A DNA stretch of 64,000 nt from Caldicoprobacter oshimai DSM 21659 (GCA_000526435.1 JAGB01000002.1:496001-560000); one strand, 5' to 3'; shown: positions 45,231-54,435, counted from the first letter of the stretch. The notes: generated from the letters alone by a model not told the origin. Numbers and translations are program-made.

Positions 45231-46331
45231 GTTTATCGCTCCCACTCCATCCCTGTGATATCTAAAACCACAGCTTTTGCATTCATAGTTCCTGTTTTCT
45301 GGCTTGTTTTTGCTACCACACACAGGACAACTCTGTGATGTCCCATTTTCTTTTATAAATTTGACTTCTATCCCCACAAACTCGGCTTTCTCTTCTATCC
45401 TTCTTGCTACTCTTCTAAACATCCATTGATGGATTTTTTGATTCGGTACTTTCCCATGTCTTGCCCCATTCCTTATACCCTTCAAATCACCTAATACAAT
45501 TGTCCCTATACCATTTTTAATACAATACCCCACCAAATAAGATGTGTATTTTTCCAACACATCTCTAATTTGATTGTTAACTCTTCTCAATACTTCCCTC
45601 TTTGCTCTCAAAAGCTCTTTGAATTTTCTTGAATCTTTCTGACACTTAGATACTTTTTGCTGAAATTCTCCAAGTTTTTTATTGCGGTATCTTATCTTTG
45701 AGTTCAGAATACCACCATTATAGATTAAAACTTCTCTGCCATCAAAACAAACCATCGGATGTATTACTCCAAGATCTATTGCCATGACTCCTGCGGTATT
45801 CTCAATTTTTCCTTCTCCTACTTCAACCACAATGTGAAGATAATATTTCTTCTTGTCTTGATGGAAAATCAGCTCTGCATACTTGTGAGCACCTTTTAAA
45901 CAACACCCTTTTATGACCATTGGTGCTTGTTCCTTCCCATTTGACAAAATCAAGTCCCCATCTTTAAAATGAATTGCGCTTTTCTTAAAAACCACTTTAT
46001 TATACTTCTTGTTCCTGAATGGTGGTCTTATCTTGGATATATCTTGGCCTTTCTCCTTTGCCTTTTGTAATCTTTTCAGGTATGCCTGATATGCAGTCCA
46101 AAACTGCTGGTATGCTGCCTGTTTGCTTTGACTGTGAAGCTTAAAACTCTTTTGATGCAGCCACCATTCCATATACTGGTCAAATGTCTTTCTCGAAACA
46201 TTTATCCCTTTTGTTTGTATCCTTTTAAAAAAATTTACTGCTTTAGAGTAGATTTTACCAGATACCATTGAAATTTCTCTCGCTAAACCTTGATATTCTT
46301 CTGGAACTGACAAAATATATGTCTTATCCAT
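45099..46331 (-). CDS. tnpB: TnpB, RNA-guided nuclease of IS605 family
   Basis: RuvC-like nuclease of 410 residues. The first catalytic Asp is in GVMAIDLGVIHPMVCFDG. The RuvC-II position reads TIVLGDLKGIRNG, with Gly where many TnpBs have Glu (EDL). The zinc ribbon is SCPVCGSKN then YECKSCGFRYHRD, and the last Asp is in HRDGVGAINIYRKY. The C-terminal tail (ACPTGVRYTPHLCC) runs into the right end, as usual. A Glu in IKENGTSQSCPVCG could serve as the alternative catalytic Glu known from TnpBs with rearranged sites (inference). Full length, no stop. Confidence 0.93.
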   Translation of the reverse strand: MDKTYILSVPEEYQGLAREISMVSGKIYSKAVNFFKRIQTKGINVSRKTFDQYMEWWLHQKSFKLHSQSKQAAYQQFWTAYQAYLKRLQKAKEKGQDISKIRPPFRNKKYNKVVFKKSAIHFKDGDLILSNGKEQAPMVIKGCCLKGAHKYAELIFHQDKKKYYLHIVVEVGEGKIENTAGVMAIDLGVIHPMVCFDGREVLIYNGGILNSKIRYRNKKLGEFQQKVSKCQKDSRKFKELLRAKREVLRRVNNQIRDVLEKYTSYLVGYCIKNGIGTIVLGDLKGIRNGARHGKVPNQKIHQWMFRRVARRIEEKAEFVGIEVKFIKENGTSQSCPVCGSKNKPENRNYECKSCGFRYHRDGVGAINIYRKYTGSLSLVVGLLACPTGVRYTPHLCCPIEWNIHPVGKTA

Positions 46332-46734
46332 CCTTTTCTGCCTTCTTCCATTGGCTCTCTATATACTTCTTGATGGTTTCGGCAGATACATTACCTGCAG
46401 TTGCCACAAAGTACGCTCTTGTCCAGACAGAATCTCTTTGTTTGTACTGGGGAAACTTTTGCCCTATCTTCCTGCCAGTAGCGCCCTTTATAACATTAAT
46501 AAGTTCGCTTGGAGAATACCTTGGAAGTGCAGAAATAAATAGATGAATATGGTCAGGCATTATTTCAAGTGCTAAAATATCAAACTTGTATGTCTTGGAT
46601 AGTTCCCTGATTGTTTCTTCAACTGTATTTTTTACTTCAGGGTCTTTTAAAAAGTCTTTTCTGTACTTTGGTATCCAAACAAAGTGGTAGTTGATTAGGA
46701 ATTTAGCATGTCGTGTGGATTTGTAGGTATTCAT
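46324..46734 (-). CDS. tnpA: IS200/IS605 transposase TnpA (Y1 HUH)
   Basis: Single-strand transposase of 136 residues. The HUH motif is MPDHIHLFISALP and the catalytic Tyr is in AETIKKYIESQWKK. The start NYHFVWIPKYRKDFL and NVIKGATGRKIGQKFPQYK are standard for the family. Complete, so with intact ends the element is probably mobile. The stop overlaps the tnpB start by 8 bases. Confidence 0.95.
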   Translation of the reverse strand: MNTYKSTRHAKFLINYHFVWIPKYRKDFLKDPEVKNTVEETIRELSKTYKFDILALEIMPDHIHLFISALPRYSPSELINVIKGATGRKIGQKFPQYKQRDSVWTRAYFVATAGNVSAETIKKYIESQWKKAEKDG

Positions 46735-46921
46735 TCTAAACCAACCTTCTTAATTCCAAGATTTGGTTTAATTATATCATACTTGGTTCTCAGTTTCAAC
46801 CCTTGCATTCATCCCCGCCCTACAAGGATGAGGCTTTCTGCAGAATTCTTGTAAAATCGTATATACATATGGCTCTTGTTTTAAAGCAAATGTAGTTTGT
46901 TAAGAAAAGAATCATATAGTA

Positions 46922-47461
46922 CTAATCTGTATTCTGGAATATAGGTCGACCTTGCACATCAAGGAGTTGATAAACCAATTCAGTTGGAGAAGTGCTTGCT
47001 TTACCTGTAGTATAACAAATTCGCAGCCCTTTAGCTTCTACAATCTTTGTCTCCTTACCATTAAATAGTACTTTGGCGACAGAGCTATCTCTGACGATAC
47101 CCCAAAATATCCATGCCCTACCTTTATTGTACTTGTATGAGCTGAATAAAAAATCGGCAGGATCTTTACTGTTTGTCGGCCATATTCCCGAACTGATTCT
47201 CAATAAACCATATGACAAAAGCTTCTTTTTAATGATGGCACAGGCAACAATTCCTCTTTGATCTTTATAGAAAATGAGATATTCCCCTTCATCTATATTT
47301 ACTTGATAAAGCATTTCAGCTGGTGTACGTGCATTGTCATTTTCCATTTCTTTTACTAAGAAATCATATGGTGAAAGAGTAGCATTTCTAACTATAGAAA
47401 TGATACCAATAGTAAAAACACATACGATTGCGATAACTAAAATTAATGTACCCTTTTTCAA
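46922..47461 (-). CDS. Membrane-anchored hypothetical protein
   Basis: Protein of 179 residues from a TTG start with GGGAGG 8 bases upstream; the longer frame to 47491 has no such site. One N-terminal anchor (LILVIAIVCVFTIGIISIV), then an extracytoplasmic domain: YQVNIDEGEYLIFYKDQRGI, VACAIIKKKLLSYGLLRISS, and GRAWIFWGIVRDSSVAKVLF. The W-G-I-V-x-D-x-x-V segment occurs in several Firmicute proteins of unknown role. It follows a truncated secreted-protein gene after a strong hairpin, mirroring the secreted protein plus anchored protein layout of the other operons. Function unknown. Confidence 0.75.
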   Translation of the reverse strand: MKKGTLILVIAIVCVFTIGIISIVRNATLSPYDFLVKEMENDNARTPAEMLYQVNIDEGEYLIFYKDQRGIVACAIIKKKLLSYGLLRISSGIWPTNSKDPADFLFSSYKYNKGRAWIFWGIVRDSSVAKVLFNGKETKIVEAKGLRICYTTGKASTSPTELVYQLLDVQGRPIFQNTD

Positions 47462-47481
47462 GTTATTACCTCCCTGTAGGT

Positions 47482-47514
47482 AGCAAGCCACCGTAATTAT
47501 TACGGTGGCTTGCT
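47482..47514 (-). terminator. Intercistronic hairpin
   Basis: Inverted repeat AGCAAGCCACCGTAAT with its complement ATTACGGTGGCTTGCT, nearly no loop and no T run. Lies between the stop at 47555 and the TTG start at 47461, right before the ribosome site. Likely an attenuating or processing hairpin between the two genes. Confidence 0.65.
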
Positions 47515-47554
47515 AAACAATTGGCAAATTTATTATATCATATATCATAACGTT

Positions 47555-48301
47555 TTAGTAGTAGAGGCCGTTCATGATACATATGATGCTCCATTGTTTA
47601 AGAGTATTTTGGAGTACGAAGCCAGCACCTACATTGCCAGGAGCAGCCGAGATTTCAATACCGCCGGTAGGTTCTTGATACGTATGAATATATTTAAGAA
47701 TAGCCTGTGTCGTGTTGCCACCACCAGTCTTACGATTCTTAGAGAGGGTAGCTCTGATATTTACTTCTTCTACCCAAAGCATAACTTTGCCAACCTCATG
47801 CAAGAACTCGTCAAATTCCCACACGACAGCTGCATTAGGTACAGCATCAGCAAGGTATATAGTCGCGGACGGGCCGTGAATCCAAGTACCAGTAGCATAT
47901 AAAATCGTAGAAGTAAAGCCACCTCCCCATGCAAAGCCGAAGAAATCTTCACCAACAGCAGGATTCTCCACAGCATTGTACCACCAGTTTAAGCCAGACC
48001 AATTTGCCTTACCATAGAGCTCATAGCGGGTAGAGTTACCAGACGAATTATCATAGCAAGAGAATGTAATCGTCAAAGTGCCCCTTTTATTAACAGCAGT
48101 AGCTTGGGTTGTGATCGGTGATTCCATTTGCATCTCTAATGACTCGAAATTCTCAATGCCGATAGCTTCTACCTCGTCTTTTGGAAGGAGCCTGCTGTTT
48201 GTAATAATGATTTTGCCATCTCCTATCTCATATGTTTCTTCAACGAAAACTGTAGCTGTCACTAGACCCAACGAGTTTCCCTTTAGCTGAAGACGAAGCA
48301 A
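47555..48301 (-). CDS. Secreted-type protein lacking its N-terminus
   Basis: A 248-codon frame whose first codon is TTG with no ribosome site, and whose upstream frame closes 12 codons earlier without an ATG. The protein is Thr/Gly/Trp/Asn-rich and beta-like: RGTLTITFSCYDNSSGNSTR, NWSGLNWWYNAVENPAVGED, FFGFAWGGGFTSTILYATGT, then GGIEISAAPGNVGAGFVLQN. All these features suggest an exported protein, but no signal peptide exists here, so the 5' end has probably been lost. Homology between this and the frameshifted secreted protein at 63 kb is not evident. Likely a remnant, though the C-terminal 220 residues are uninterrupted. Confidence 0.6.
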   Translation of the reverse strand: MLRLQLKGNSLGLVTATVFVEETYEIGDGKIIITNSRLLPKDEVEAIGIENFESLEMQMESPITTQATAVNKRGTLTITFSCYDNSSGNSTRYELYGKANWSGLNWWYNAVENPAVGEDFFGFAWGGGFTSTILYATGTWIHGPSATIYLADAVPNAAVVWEFDEFLHEVGKVMLWVEEVNIRATLSKNRKTGGGNTTQAILKYIHTYQEPTGGIEISAAPGNVGAGFVLQNTLKQWSIICIMNGLYY

Positions 48302-48803
48302 TTTTGAAGCAAAAATGACAGGACGTTATTTTTAGCGGCACTTGAACAGGACGTTCAATTGCTGCGTGTGAAAAATTGCAAGTCGAAGCGTTGCTCTATC
48401 AAGCAAACATTCCGCAAATGGAGTTTTTGCAGCAGAATCAATTTTAAGCTATCAAATATAGCTTTGCGCCGATATAACTTTGCACCAATTTTAATCTAAT
48501 TTTACAATGTTGGCAGTTTCAATGCAATTTTAAAATTCATTTATTGCATAATTTTATTTTATATCAAATATAAGCATTATTGATTTTACTTGCGTAAAAA
48601 ACTTAAATATAATGTTGCATACGATAAATTCTAGTTATATCAATTAAACGAATTTGTCCTAAATTGTATACGGTTAAGTAATTTGTGTAAATTTTTGCAA
48701 GTTAAAGTTTTGTATATTTCATTTTGTTATAACGTTTATTGTTAAAAGTTACCTTGTTTTATACAAAACCAGAAATATCCTTAAGGAAGCAGGGTGATTT
48801 AAA
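48302..48803. other. AT-rich spacer with a small coding remnant
   Basis: No full gene. On the plus strand 48346-48447 is a 33-codon frame ending in a stop that reads SIAACEKLQVEALLYQANIP then QMEFLQQNQF. It looks like the true 3' end of a lost gene. The rest is strongly AT-rich. It should include the promoter of the glutamate synthase genes, but I cannot place it with confidence. Confidence 0.35.
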
Positions 48804-49907
48804 ATGCTACTTCGTGAAGGTAATATAAGGATTCCGGCAGGATGCGCTATATCGGGCATTATGAATAAAAAAGGCCTTCTGTTTTCAGGGGATGACATAG
48901 TAAAGTCCATCGCTCTGATGCATGAACGCTCAAACGGACTGGGAGGAGGCTTTGCCGCATACGGGATATACCCCGAATACAAGGACTTATACGCGTTTCA
49001 CGTGTTCTATCACCACAGCGGCGCAAAAGAAGATACCGAGACATTTTTAAAGAAACATTTTGACATAAAATTGTCGGGAGAAATCCCCACCAGAAAAGTC
49101 CCCTCCATAAAAGATGTTCCCATAATCTGGAGATACTTTGTCCTGCCCAGAGAAGATAAGCTTATGGAATGGGGCTTGGCCGAAGAGGAATTCGTAGTAA
49201 GATGTGTCATGAGGATTAACTCAAACATTGACGGCGCTTTTGTGGTATCTAGTGGTAAAAACATGGGAGTTTTCAAAGGGGTGGGGTATCCCGAAGACAT
49301 AGGCGAATTTTATATGCTGGACACATACAAGGCATACATTTGGACGGCACACGGGAGATTCCCCACCAACACTCCTGGATGGTGGGGTGGTGCCCATCCC
49401 TTTACCCTGCTTGACTGGTCAGTGGTCCACAACGGGGAGATCTCATCCTACGACGCAAACAGACGGTGGATCGAAATGTTTGGTTACAAATGCACACTTC
49501 AGACCGACACCGAGGTCATCACCTATATATTCGACCTTTTGATACGCAGGCACGGACTCCCCCTTGATATTGTTGTAACCGCACTGGCCGCACCGCTATG
49601 GGATGAAATACAGAGGATGGATGACGAGAGACAGGAACTTGTGAAAGCGATACGGGCAGTGTACGGCAGTGCCCTGATCAACGGACCATTTTCCATAATA
49701 CTGGCCTGCAAAAACGGTATATTGGCTTTAAACGACAGGATAAAGCTTCGCCCGATGGTGGCGGCAACCAAAGGCGATTTCGTGTTTGTCGCCAGCGAGG
49801 AATCGGCCATCAGAGCAGTATGTCCACAACCCGACAGGGTATGGGCCCCCATGGGCGGGGAGCCAGTAATTGCTCTACTGGAAGGAGTTGAAGATATATG
49901 GCCATAA
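48804..49907 (+). CDS. Glutamate synthase glutamine amidotransferase (class II) subunit
   Basis: Releases ammonia from glutamine for the synthase encoded next. 367 residues, equal to the N-terminal domain of large GltB proteins but as a separate protein, as in archaeal and Thermotoga-type enzymes. The N-terminal nucleophile Cys is in [15 protein letters not shown], so a 13-residue propeptide must be cut to expose it. Other marks: [59 protein letters not shown]. The ATG is preceded by AAGGAAGCAGGG. It overlaps the next gene by 10 bases. Confidence 0.9.
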   Translation: MLLREGNIRIPAGCAISGIMNKKGLLFSGDDIVKSIALMHERSNGLGGGFAAYGIYPEYKDLYAFHVFYHHSGAKEDTETFLKKHFDIKLSGEIPTRKVPSIKDVPIIWRYFVLPREDKLMEWGLAEEEFVVRCVMRINSNIDGAFVVSSGKNMGVFKGVGYPEDIGEFYMLDTYKAYIWTAHGRFPTNTPGWWGGAHPFTLLDWSVVHNGEISSYDANRRWIEMFGYKCTLQTDTEVITYIFDLLIRRHGLPLDIVVTALAAPLWDEIQRMDDERQELVKAIRAVYGSALINGPFSIILACKNGILALNDRIKLRPMVAATKGDFVFVASEESAIRAVCPQPDRVWAPMGGEPVIALLEGVEDIWP

Positions 49908-51370
49908 GCCTTCTTACACCGGAATTCATAATAGAGAGAAACGACGCGCGCTGCATAAGGTGTCAGGTATGCGTAAGGCAGTGCGCAAACCTCGCACACA
50001 TATATGACCAAGAAGAAGACAGGGTTTTAGCAGACGATTCCAAGTGCGTCAACTGCCACAGATGCGTAACCCTGTGCCCCACCAGGGCAATTACTATAAG
50101 GAAAAATCCCCTTGAGTTTAAAGAAAACGCCAGCTGGACGGCAACTGCTATAAGGGAAATATATAAACAGGCAGAAACTGGCGGCATACTGCTTACCGGC
50201 ATGGGCAACGACAAACCCTACCCCATATACTGGGACAGGATGCTCATAAACGCCAGCCAGGTAACCAATCCATCAATAGACCCGCTGCGCGAGCCCATGG
50301 AGCTCAAAACCTTCCTGGGGCGAAAGCCCGAAATGCTTAAGGTTGAAAACGGAAAGCTCAAGGAAAAACTACCACCTCAGCTGGAACTTGAAGTTCCCAT
50401 CATGTTCTCAGCCATGTCGTTCGGCTCGATAAGCTTTAACGCCTGTCAAGCCCTGGCAATGGCAGCATCTGAGCTGGGCATCATGTACAACACAGGCGAA
50501 GGCGGACTTCATAAGAATTTGCGCAAATACGGCAAAAACACCATAGTACAGGTGGCATCGGGTAGGTTTGGCGTTGACCCAGAGTATCTAAACGCCGGAG
50601 CAGCCATTGAGATAAAAATCGGCCAGGGCGCAAAGCCCGGCATAGGGGGACATCTCCCGGGTGAAAAGGTGACCGCTCAGATATCCCAAACCAGGATGAT
50701 CCCTTTAGGTTCCGATGCCATATCCCCTGCTCCCCACCACGATATATATTCAATAGAGGACCTGCGCCAGCTCATATTCTCCCTAAAAGAAGCCACTGAT
50801 TATCGGAAACCGGTGGCGGTTAAAATCGCAGCGGTCCACAACGTCGCAGCCATATGCTCGGGCATAGCAAGGGCCGGGGCCGATATCATAGTTATCGACG
50901 GGTTTAGAGGCGGCACAGGCGCTGCTCCCTTGAGGATACGGGACAACGTTGGAATACCCATCGAGTTTGCATTAGCCGCCGTAGACACCAGGTTAAGGCA
51001 GGAAGGCATAAGAAATCAGGTATCGCTGGTTTGTGCGGGAGGCATAAGAAACAGCTCAGATGTTATAAAAGCGATAGCCCTGGGGGCCGATGCCGTCTAT
51101 ATTGGACAGGCAGCCTTAATTGCCATGGGATGCCACATGTGCCAAAAATGCTACACCGGCAAGTGTAACTGGGGTATAGCCACTCAGGACCCCAACCTGG
51201 TAAAAAGGCTCAACCCTGAAATTGCCGCCAGAAGGCTTGTCAACCTCATCAAAGCCTGGGCTCACGAGATGAAGGAGATGCTGGGCGGCATGGGGATCAA
51301 CGCCATCGAAAGCCTGCGCGGCAATAGGTTCATGCTGCGGGGAATAGGGCTAACCTCTAGAGAGCTTTGA
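49898..51370 (+). CDS. Glutamate synthase FMN/Fe-S central subunit
   Basis: Catalytic subunit converting 2-oxoglutarate and ammonia to glutamate, 490 residues. Two N-terminal 4Fe-4S motifs ([15 protein letters not shown] and [16 protein letters not shown]) precede the Glu_synthase FMN barrel: [54 protein letters not shown], then [16 protein letters not shown]. The 3Fe-4S ligands are in [20 protein letters not shown]. Electrons should come from a ferredoxin and an NAD(P)H-FAD subunit encoded next, but both of those are broken here. Ribosome site GGAG lies 10 bases before the ATG. Confidence 0.93.
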   Translation: MAISLLTPEFIIERNDARCIRCQVCVRQCANLAHIYDQEEDRVLADDSKCVNCHRCVTLCPTRAITIRKNPLEFKENASWTATAIREIYKQAETGGILLTGMGNDKPYPIYWDRMLINASQVTNPSIDPLREPMELKTFLGRKPEMLKVENGKLKEKLPPQLELEVPIMFSAMSFGSISFNACQALAMAASELGIMYNTGEGGLHKNLRKYGKNTIVQVASGRFGVDPEYLNAGAAIEIKIGQGAKPGIGGHLPGEKVTAQISQTRMIPLGSDAISPAPHHDIYSIEDLRQLIFSLKEATDYRKPVAVKIAAVHNVAAICSGIARAGADIIVIDGFRGGTGAAPLRIRDNVGIPIEFALAAVDTRLRQEGIRNQVSLVCAGGIRNSSDVIKAIALGADAVYIGQAALIAMGCHMCQKCYTGKCNWGIATQDPNLVKRLNPEIAARRLVNLIKAWAHEMKEMLGGMGINAIESLRGNRFMLRGIGLTSREL

Positions 51371-51630
51371 CATACTGGGCATAAAAGCAGCCGGAGAATG
51401 AGTCATAGAGGCTTTCAATATAAAATCTAGTTAACCATTGCCATTCATCGCAATAAATAAAACATAACCAAAATTACCGTCTCTAGACTTTAAAATTTTC
51501 GCGTGCGGTGCCTCAAAGCATATCCTTTAGTAGGTTATTACAAACCAATCGCCTTTTTAGCAGAAAAATTAATCATCACCGCACAATATATATTTTATAA
51601 ATATCCTGGTAAAGCGAGGAGTGTTATAGA

Positions 51631-51759
51631 ATGGATAAATCCAATATCACAGCTCCAAAGAAGATATACGCAAAGGAAGATGTGTGTATAGGATGCAGGC
51701 TATGCGAGATTCACTGTATAGCCGCCCATTCCAAATACAGACATGACCTTATGGCGTAA
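51631..51759 (+). pseudogene. 5' fragment of a ferredoxin (glutamate synthase electron carrier)
   Basis: The ATG at 51631 (GCGAGGAG upstream) opens 42 codons: KKIYAKEDVCIGCRLCEIHC then IAAHSKYRHDLMA and a stop. This is the start of the multi-cluster ferredoxin that usually follows the FMN subunit in this type of locus. The remaining cluster motifs are absent. The sequence after about 51745 belongs to the FAD oxidoreductase in another frame. Confidence 0.8.
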
Positions 51760-51767
51760 ATGTTACG

Positions 51768-52517
51768 GTGATAGACATCATGGACAGGATCATGCCACGG
51801 GTATTTGACGAAACAGCCTCTTCAATGGCACTGAAAATGCTCGAAAAGTACGAAGCCAAAGTGTTGCTCAAAACCAGTGTGGAAAAAATCCTCGGCCATC
51901 AGGCCGCCATCGGCGTGCTTCTCAAAGACGGAAGGGAAGTCCCCTGCGATTTTATTGTTTTGGCAGCGGGTGTAAGATGCAACACCGACCTTGTCAAAGG
52001 CACAAAGCTTAAGATAAACAGAGGAATCATAGTGGACACCATGATGAGGACAAATATCCCTGACGTCTATGCCGCAGGCGATGTGGCCGAGGGATATAAC
52101 TTCATAGAGGAAAGAAATGCCGAAATCCCAATAATCCCCAACGCTTATAAACAGGGAGAGACGGCAGGGCAGAACATGGCCGGAGCACAAAAAATATTTG
52201 ATAAGGGGTTTATAATGAATTCAATGCCCCTGCTGGACCTTTCAATTGTGAGTGCCGGCGTGTCAACCCCCGGTGAAGGAATAACCGTAAAAACCATATA
52301 CAACCAGGAAAAGAACACCTATAAGAAGTTTTATATCAGAGGAAATAATCTGGTCGGCTATCTTTTAATAAATGACATCGACAGAGCCGGTATATATACC
52401 GATTTAATCAGGAGAAAGATAGATATATCCTCATTTGAACACCAGCTTGGGAGAGATGACTTCGGCTTTATATACTTACCCAAAGCGCTCAGGAGCCAAT
52501 TAATACTGGAAGGATGA
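51768..52517 (+). pseudogene. 3' part of an NAD(P)/FAD-dependent oxidoreductase
   Basis: C-terminal 250 residues of a pyridine nucleotide-disulfide-type oxidoreductase. The homology opens at GVNVTVIDIMDRIMPRVFD (from about 51753) and continues with CDFIVLAAGVRCNTDLVKG and the FAD motif IPDVYAAGDVAEGYN. A C-terminal domain like that of the glutamate-synthase-associated enzyme follows. The N-terminal FAD-binding GxGxxG and the first NAD part (about 150 residues) are gone. GTG at 51768 lies 9 bases after the ferredoxin stop, so re-initiation could make a headless protein, but it could not bind FAD normally. Confidence 0.82.
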
Positions 52518-52715
52518 TTGTTTATGCTATTTTCAATCGATTATTCTAGCGGTCATTAACCGATGATTTTCCATAGAAAATTCAATTTGCTGGATGCCTG
52601 CATAACACAACAACTTCTCGACTTTCTTTTTCAGTGCGCATTCAAGCAAATTCGTTTAGCAGCAACATCGGCTTTTACACTAACATCAACAATCAATTGA
52701 GGAAGGATGATTCGT

Positions 52716-53453
52716 ATGAAAGTGATAGATGCCAGCGGCATGCACTATAAAGACCTGAATGCCATGATTAAACAGCTTATAAAAGGCAATGCTGCTGAAA
52801 TACTCGTCAAGAACGTACAAGGCCAGCGATATATAGGCGACGGGATACAGGGAAACTCAAAAATCATAATAGAAGGGACCCCGGGCAACGATATGGCGGC
52901 TTATATGGACGGCGCAACAATTGTCGTACACGGAAATGCCCAGGACGGCGTAGCCAATACCATGAACGACGGCAAGGTGGTCATACACGGAAATACGGGC
53001 GACATTCTAGGATATGCAATGAGGGGTGGCGAGGTCTATATAAAGGGCGATGTGGGGTACCGGGTAGGCATACACATGAAAGAATATTTGGACAAAAAAC
53101 CTGTCATCGTAATCGGTGGAAAAGCAGGGGCTTTCCTTGGAGAATACATGGCAGGAGGTATAATAATCCTGCTGGGCTTAAATGTGGATGACACACAAAA
53201 GATAGTTGGAAACTACTGTGGCACCGGAATGCATGGCGGCGTCATATATTCGCGCATCCCCATCGATAGCTACAAACTGGGAAAAGAGGTAAAACAGACG
53301 CAGGCCGAGGATGGCGACATGGAGATTATAGGTTTATATGTAAAGAAGTTCTCTGACTATTTCGGATTTGACTACCGCTCAATAATGGACAGCCAATTTG
53401 TGAAGATATATCCGTACAACCATCGCCCTTATGGCAATCTGTATGCTTATTGA
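52716..53453 (+). CDS. Glutamate synthase GXGXG (alpha C-terminal type) subunit
   Basis: Structural beta-helix subunit of the three-part glutamate synthase, 245 residues. Repeated G-x-x-G-x-G turns are visible: YIGDGIQGNSKIIIEGTPGN, VVHGNAQDGVANTMNDGKVV, IHGNTGDILGYAMRGGEVYI, then GGKAGAFLGEYMAGGIIILL. The ATG at 52716 has GGAAGG 9 bases upstream; an earlier in-frame ATG at 52707 touches that site. It lies 200 bases after the broken oxidoreductase, a spacer in which I see nothing. Confidence 0.9.
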   Translation: MKVIDASGMHYKDLNAMIKQLIKGNAAEILVKNVQGQRYIGDGIQGNSKIIIEGTPGNDMAAYMDGATIVVHGNAQDGVANTMNDGKVVIHGNTGDILGYAMRGGEVYIKGDVGYRVGIHMKEYLDKKPVIVIGGKAGAFLGEYMAGGIIILLGLNVDDTQKIVGNYCGTGMHGGVIYSRIPIDSYKLGKEVKQTQAEDGDMEIIGLYVKKFSDYFGFDYRSIMDSQFVKIYPYNHRPYGNLYAY

Positions 53454-53563
53454 GTCTGGGGGTAAAATACAAAAATATTTTAAGCTTGTACAAAACAAAA
53501 ATATAAATTATTATATTTTTGGGAGATCTTCCTAATGATAATCATCCGGAAGGGGGAATATAA

Positions 53564-53863
53564 TTGTTTTCTTTAGCAGAATTAGCGGCGTGGCTTACTC
53601 GCGCCGCTTTTTGGTCTATTGAAGAGGTTGAAAGAGAGATGCAATTAAGAAAATACATTGGAAGAAATAATTATATTAGTGCGATTCCAGTAATTATTAC
53701 ATCAGTTTCAATTTTGTTGGGAATATTCAATGGATTAAGTTCAAGCTCTAATAAAGAACTTAGTGATAGCATTTTAGATATTTTAGTGCATATAGGCTTG
53801 TTTGATAAAATCAACATTGGAAATTCACAACATAATTTATATTTCTATTTTTTGCAAGCCTGA
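53564..53863 (+). CDS. Fusion ORF left by internal deletion in the duplicate locus
   Basis: 99 codons. Residues 1-19 equal the start of the 60641 protein (SLAELAAWLTRAAFWSI). From EEVEREMQLRKYIGRNNY on it equals the small membrane protein at 61815, including SSSSNKELSDSILDILVHIG and LFDKINIGNS, then reads past the homologue's stop (HNLYFYFLQA). The reading frame survived the deletion, so a product is possible. TTG start with GGAAGGGGG about 13 bases upstream. Probably a by-product rather than a designed gene, although keeping the frame is notable. Confidence 0.5.
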   Translation: MFSLAELAAWLTRAAFWSIEEVEREMQLRKYIGRNNYISAIPVIITSVSILLGIFNGLSSSSNKELSDSILDILVHIGLFDKINIGNSQHNLYFYFLQA

Positions 53864-53915
53864 AATAGCACATCTGTTTGTTGGCATAAAATTATCGCTT
53901 ATGCCGGGCGCACAT

Positions 53916-53938
53916 AAAAAAAGCGGCTTATAAGTCGC
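53916..53938 (-). terminator. Repeated terminator, copy 3
   Basis: GCGGCTTATAAGTCGC with one mismatch in the palindrome and A7 on its left (T7 on the minus strand). Downstream of the lipoprotein remnant on the minus strand and of the fusion ORF on the plus strand. Confidence 0.7.
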
Positions 53939-54149
53939 TTCAAACCCCATGTAAACCAAGGCAATAATATTAAATTTCATTATTAAGCATCATCAGCATC
54001 CGATCCCAGTTCATGTTTGATTTCCGAGGCCAACTGAAACTTGCAATATCGATTATACTGCGTTTCCACTCCCATCGAGAACCATTTGCTGCGGTGTATA
54101 TTTGGCTACTAATAGGCATGGGCTTGCACGGAAATTTATTCCCACCTGA

Positions 54150-54435
54150 TTACTGCAATCCTTTCCGTTCAGGAGCAGGAGACTCACTTTTAATCTGTAC
54201 TGTATACCGCATTTTATCGCCCTGCTGTGCGGTTGTGAATAAGTTTACCCTTAAATAACTACCATCTTCGCCTTTCCACATCACACTTTTCCCCTAAACA
54301 CCTATATTCTCTGCATCATCAAGTACGCTTAAATCATTTCAAACGGTTCTGGAAGTAATTTTGACAAACGGGTTTTAAGCTCCTCACAAAATTTAATAAA
54401 TTGTTCCTGGTTGGCAGTTGAGAATAGATATTCAC
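54150..54435 (-). pseudogene. 3' fragment of a lipoprotein gene (copy of 62326-62943)
   Basis: Aligned with the intact gene, this copy carries an in-frame TAG where the intact gene has CAG (Gln of the AQGKS stretch). It also has a one-base deletion (CATTTCAAACGG versus CATTTCCAAACGG) and has lost its first 100 codons beyond 54435. It is therefore a dead copy. Confidence 0.85.

Larger units (their letters stand above)
45045..46850 (-). mobile_element. IS200/IS605-family element with tnpA and tnpB
   Basis: Read on the minus strand. The left end (46850-46790) has the subterminal hairpin word CTCATCCTTGTAGGGCGGGG and the right end (45085-45050) has CTCGCCCCTTCCAGGGCGGG. Both are typical foldback ends of IS605-type elements, which lack terminal inverted repeats. 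tnpA and tnpB overlap by 8 bases. Boundaries are approximate, since single-strand transposition makes no target duplication. Confidence 0.88.
53534..54435. repeat. Degenerate duplicate of the 60.6-62.6 kb locus
   Basis: From SLAELAAWLTRAAFW through the repeated terminator to the 3' half of the lipoprotein gene, this stretch matches 60.62-62.62 kb. The long run 54004-54300 is almost identical to 62171-62470. Two deletions mark this copy. About 1.1 kb between codon 20 of the first protein and the end of the metalloprotease gene is missing, and homology stops at 54435 inside the lipoprotein gene. It lies beside the RiPP cluster; the intact copy lies on the other side. Confidence 0.88.
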
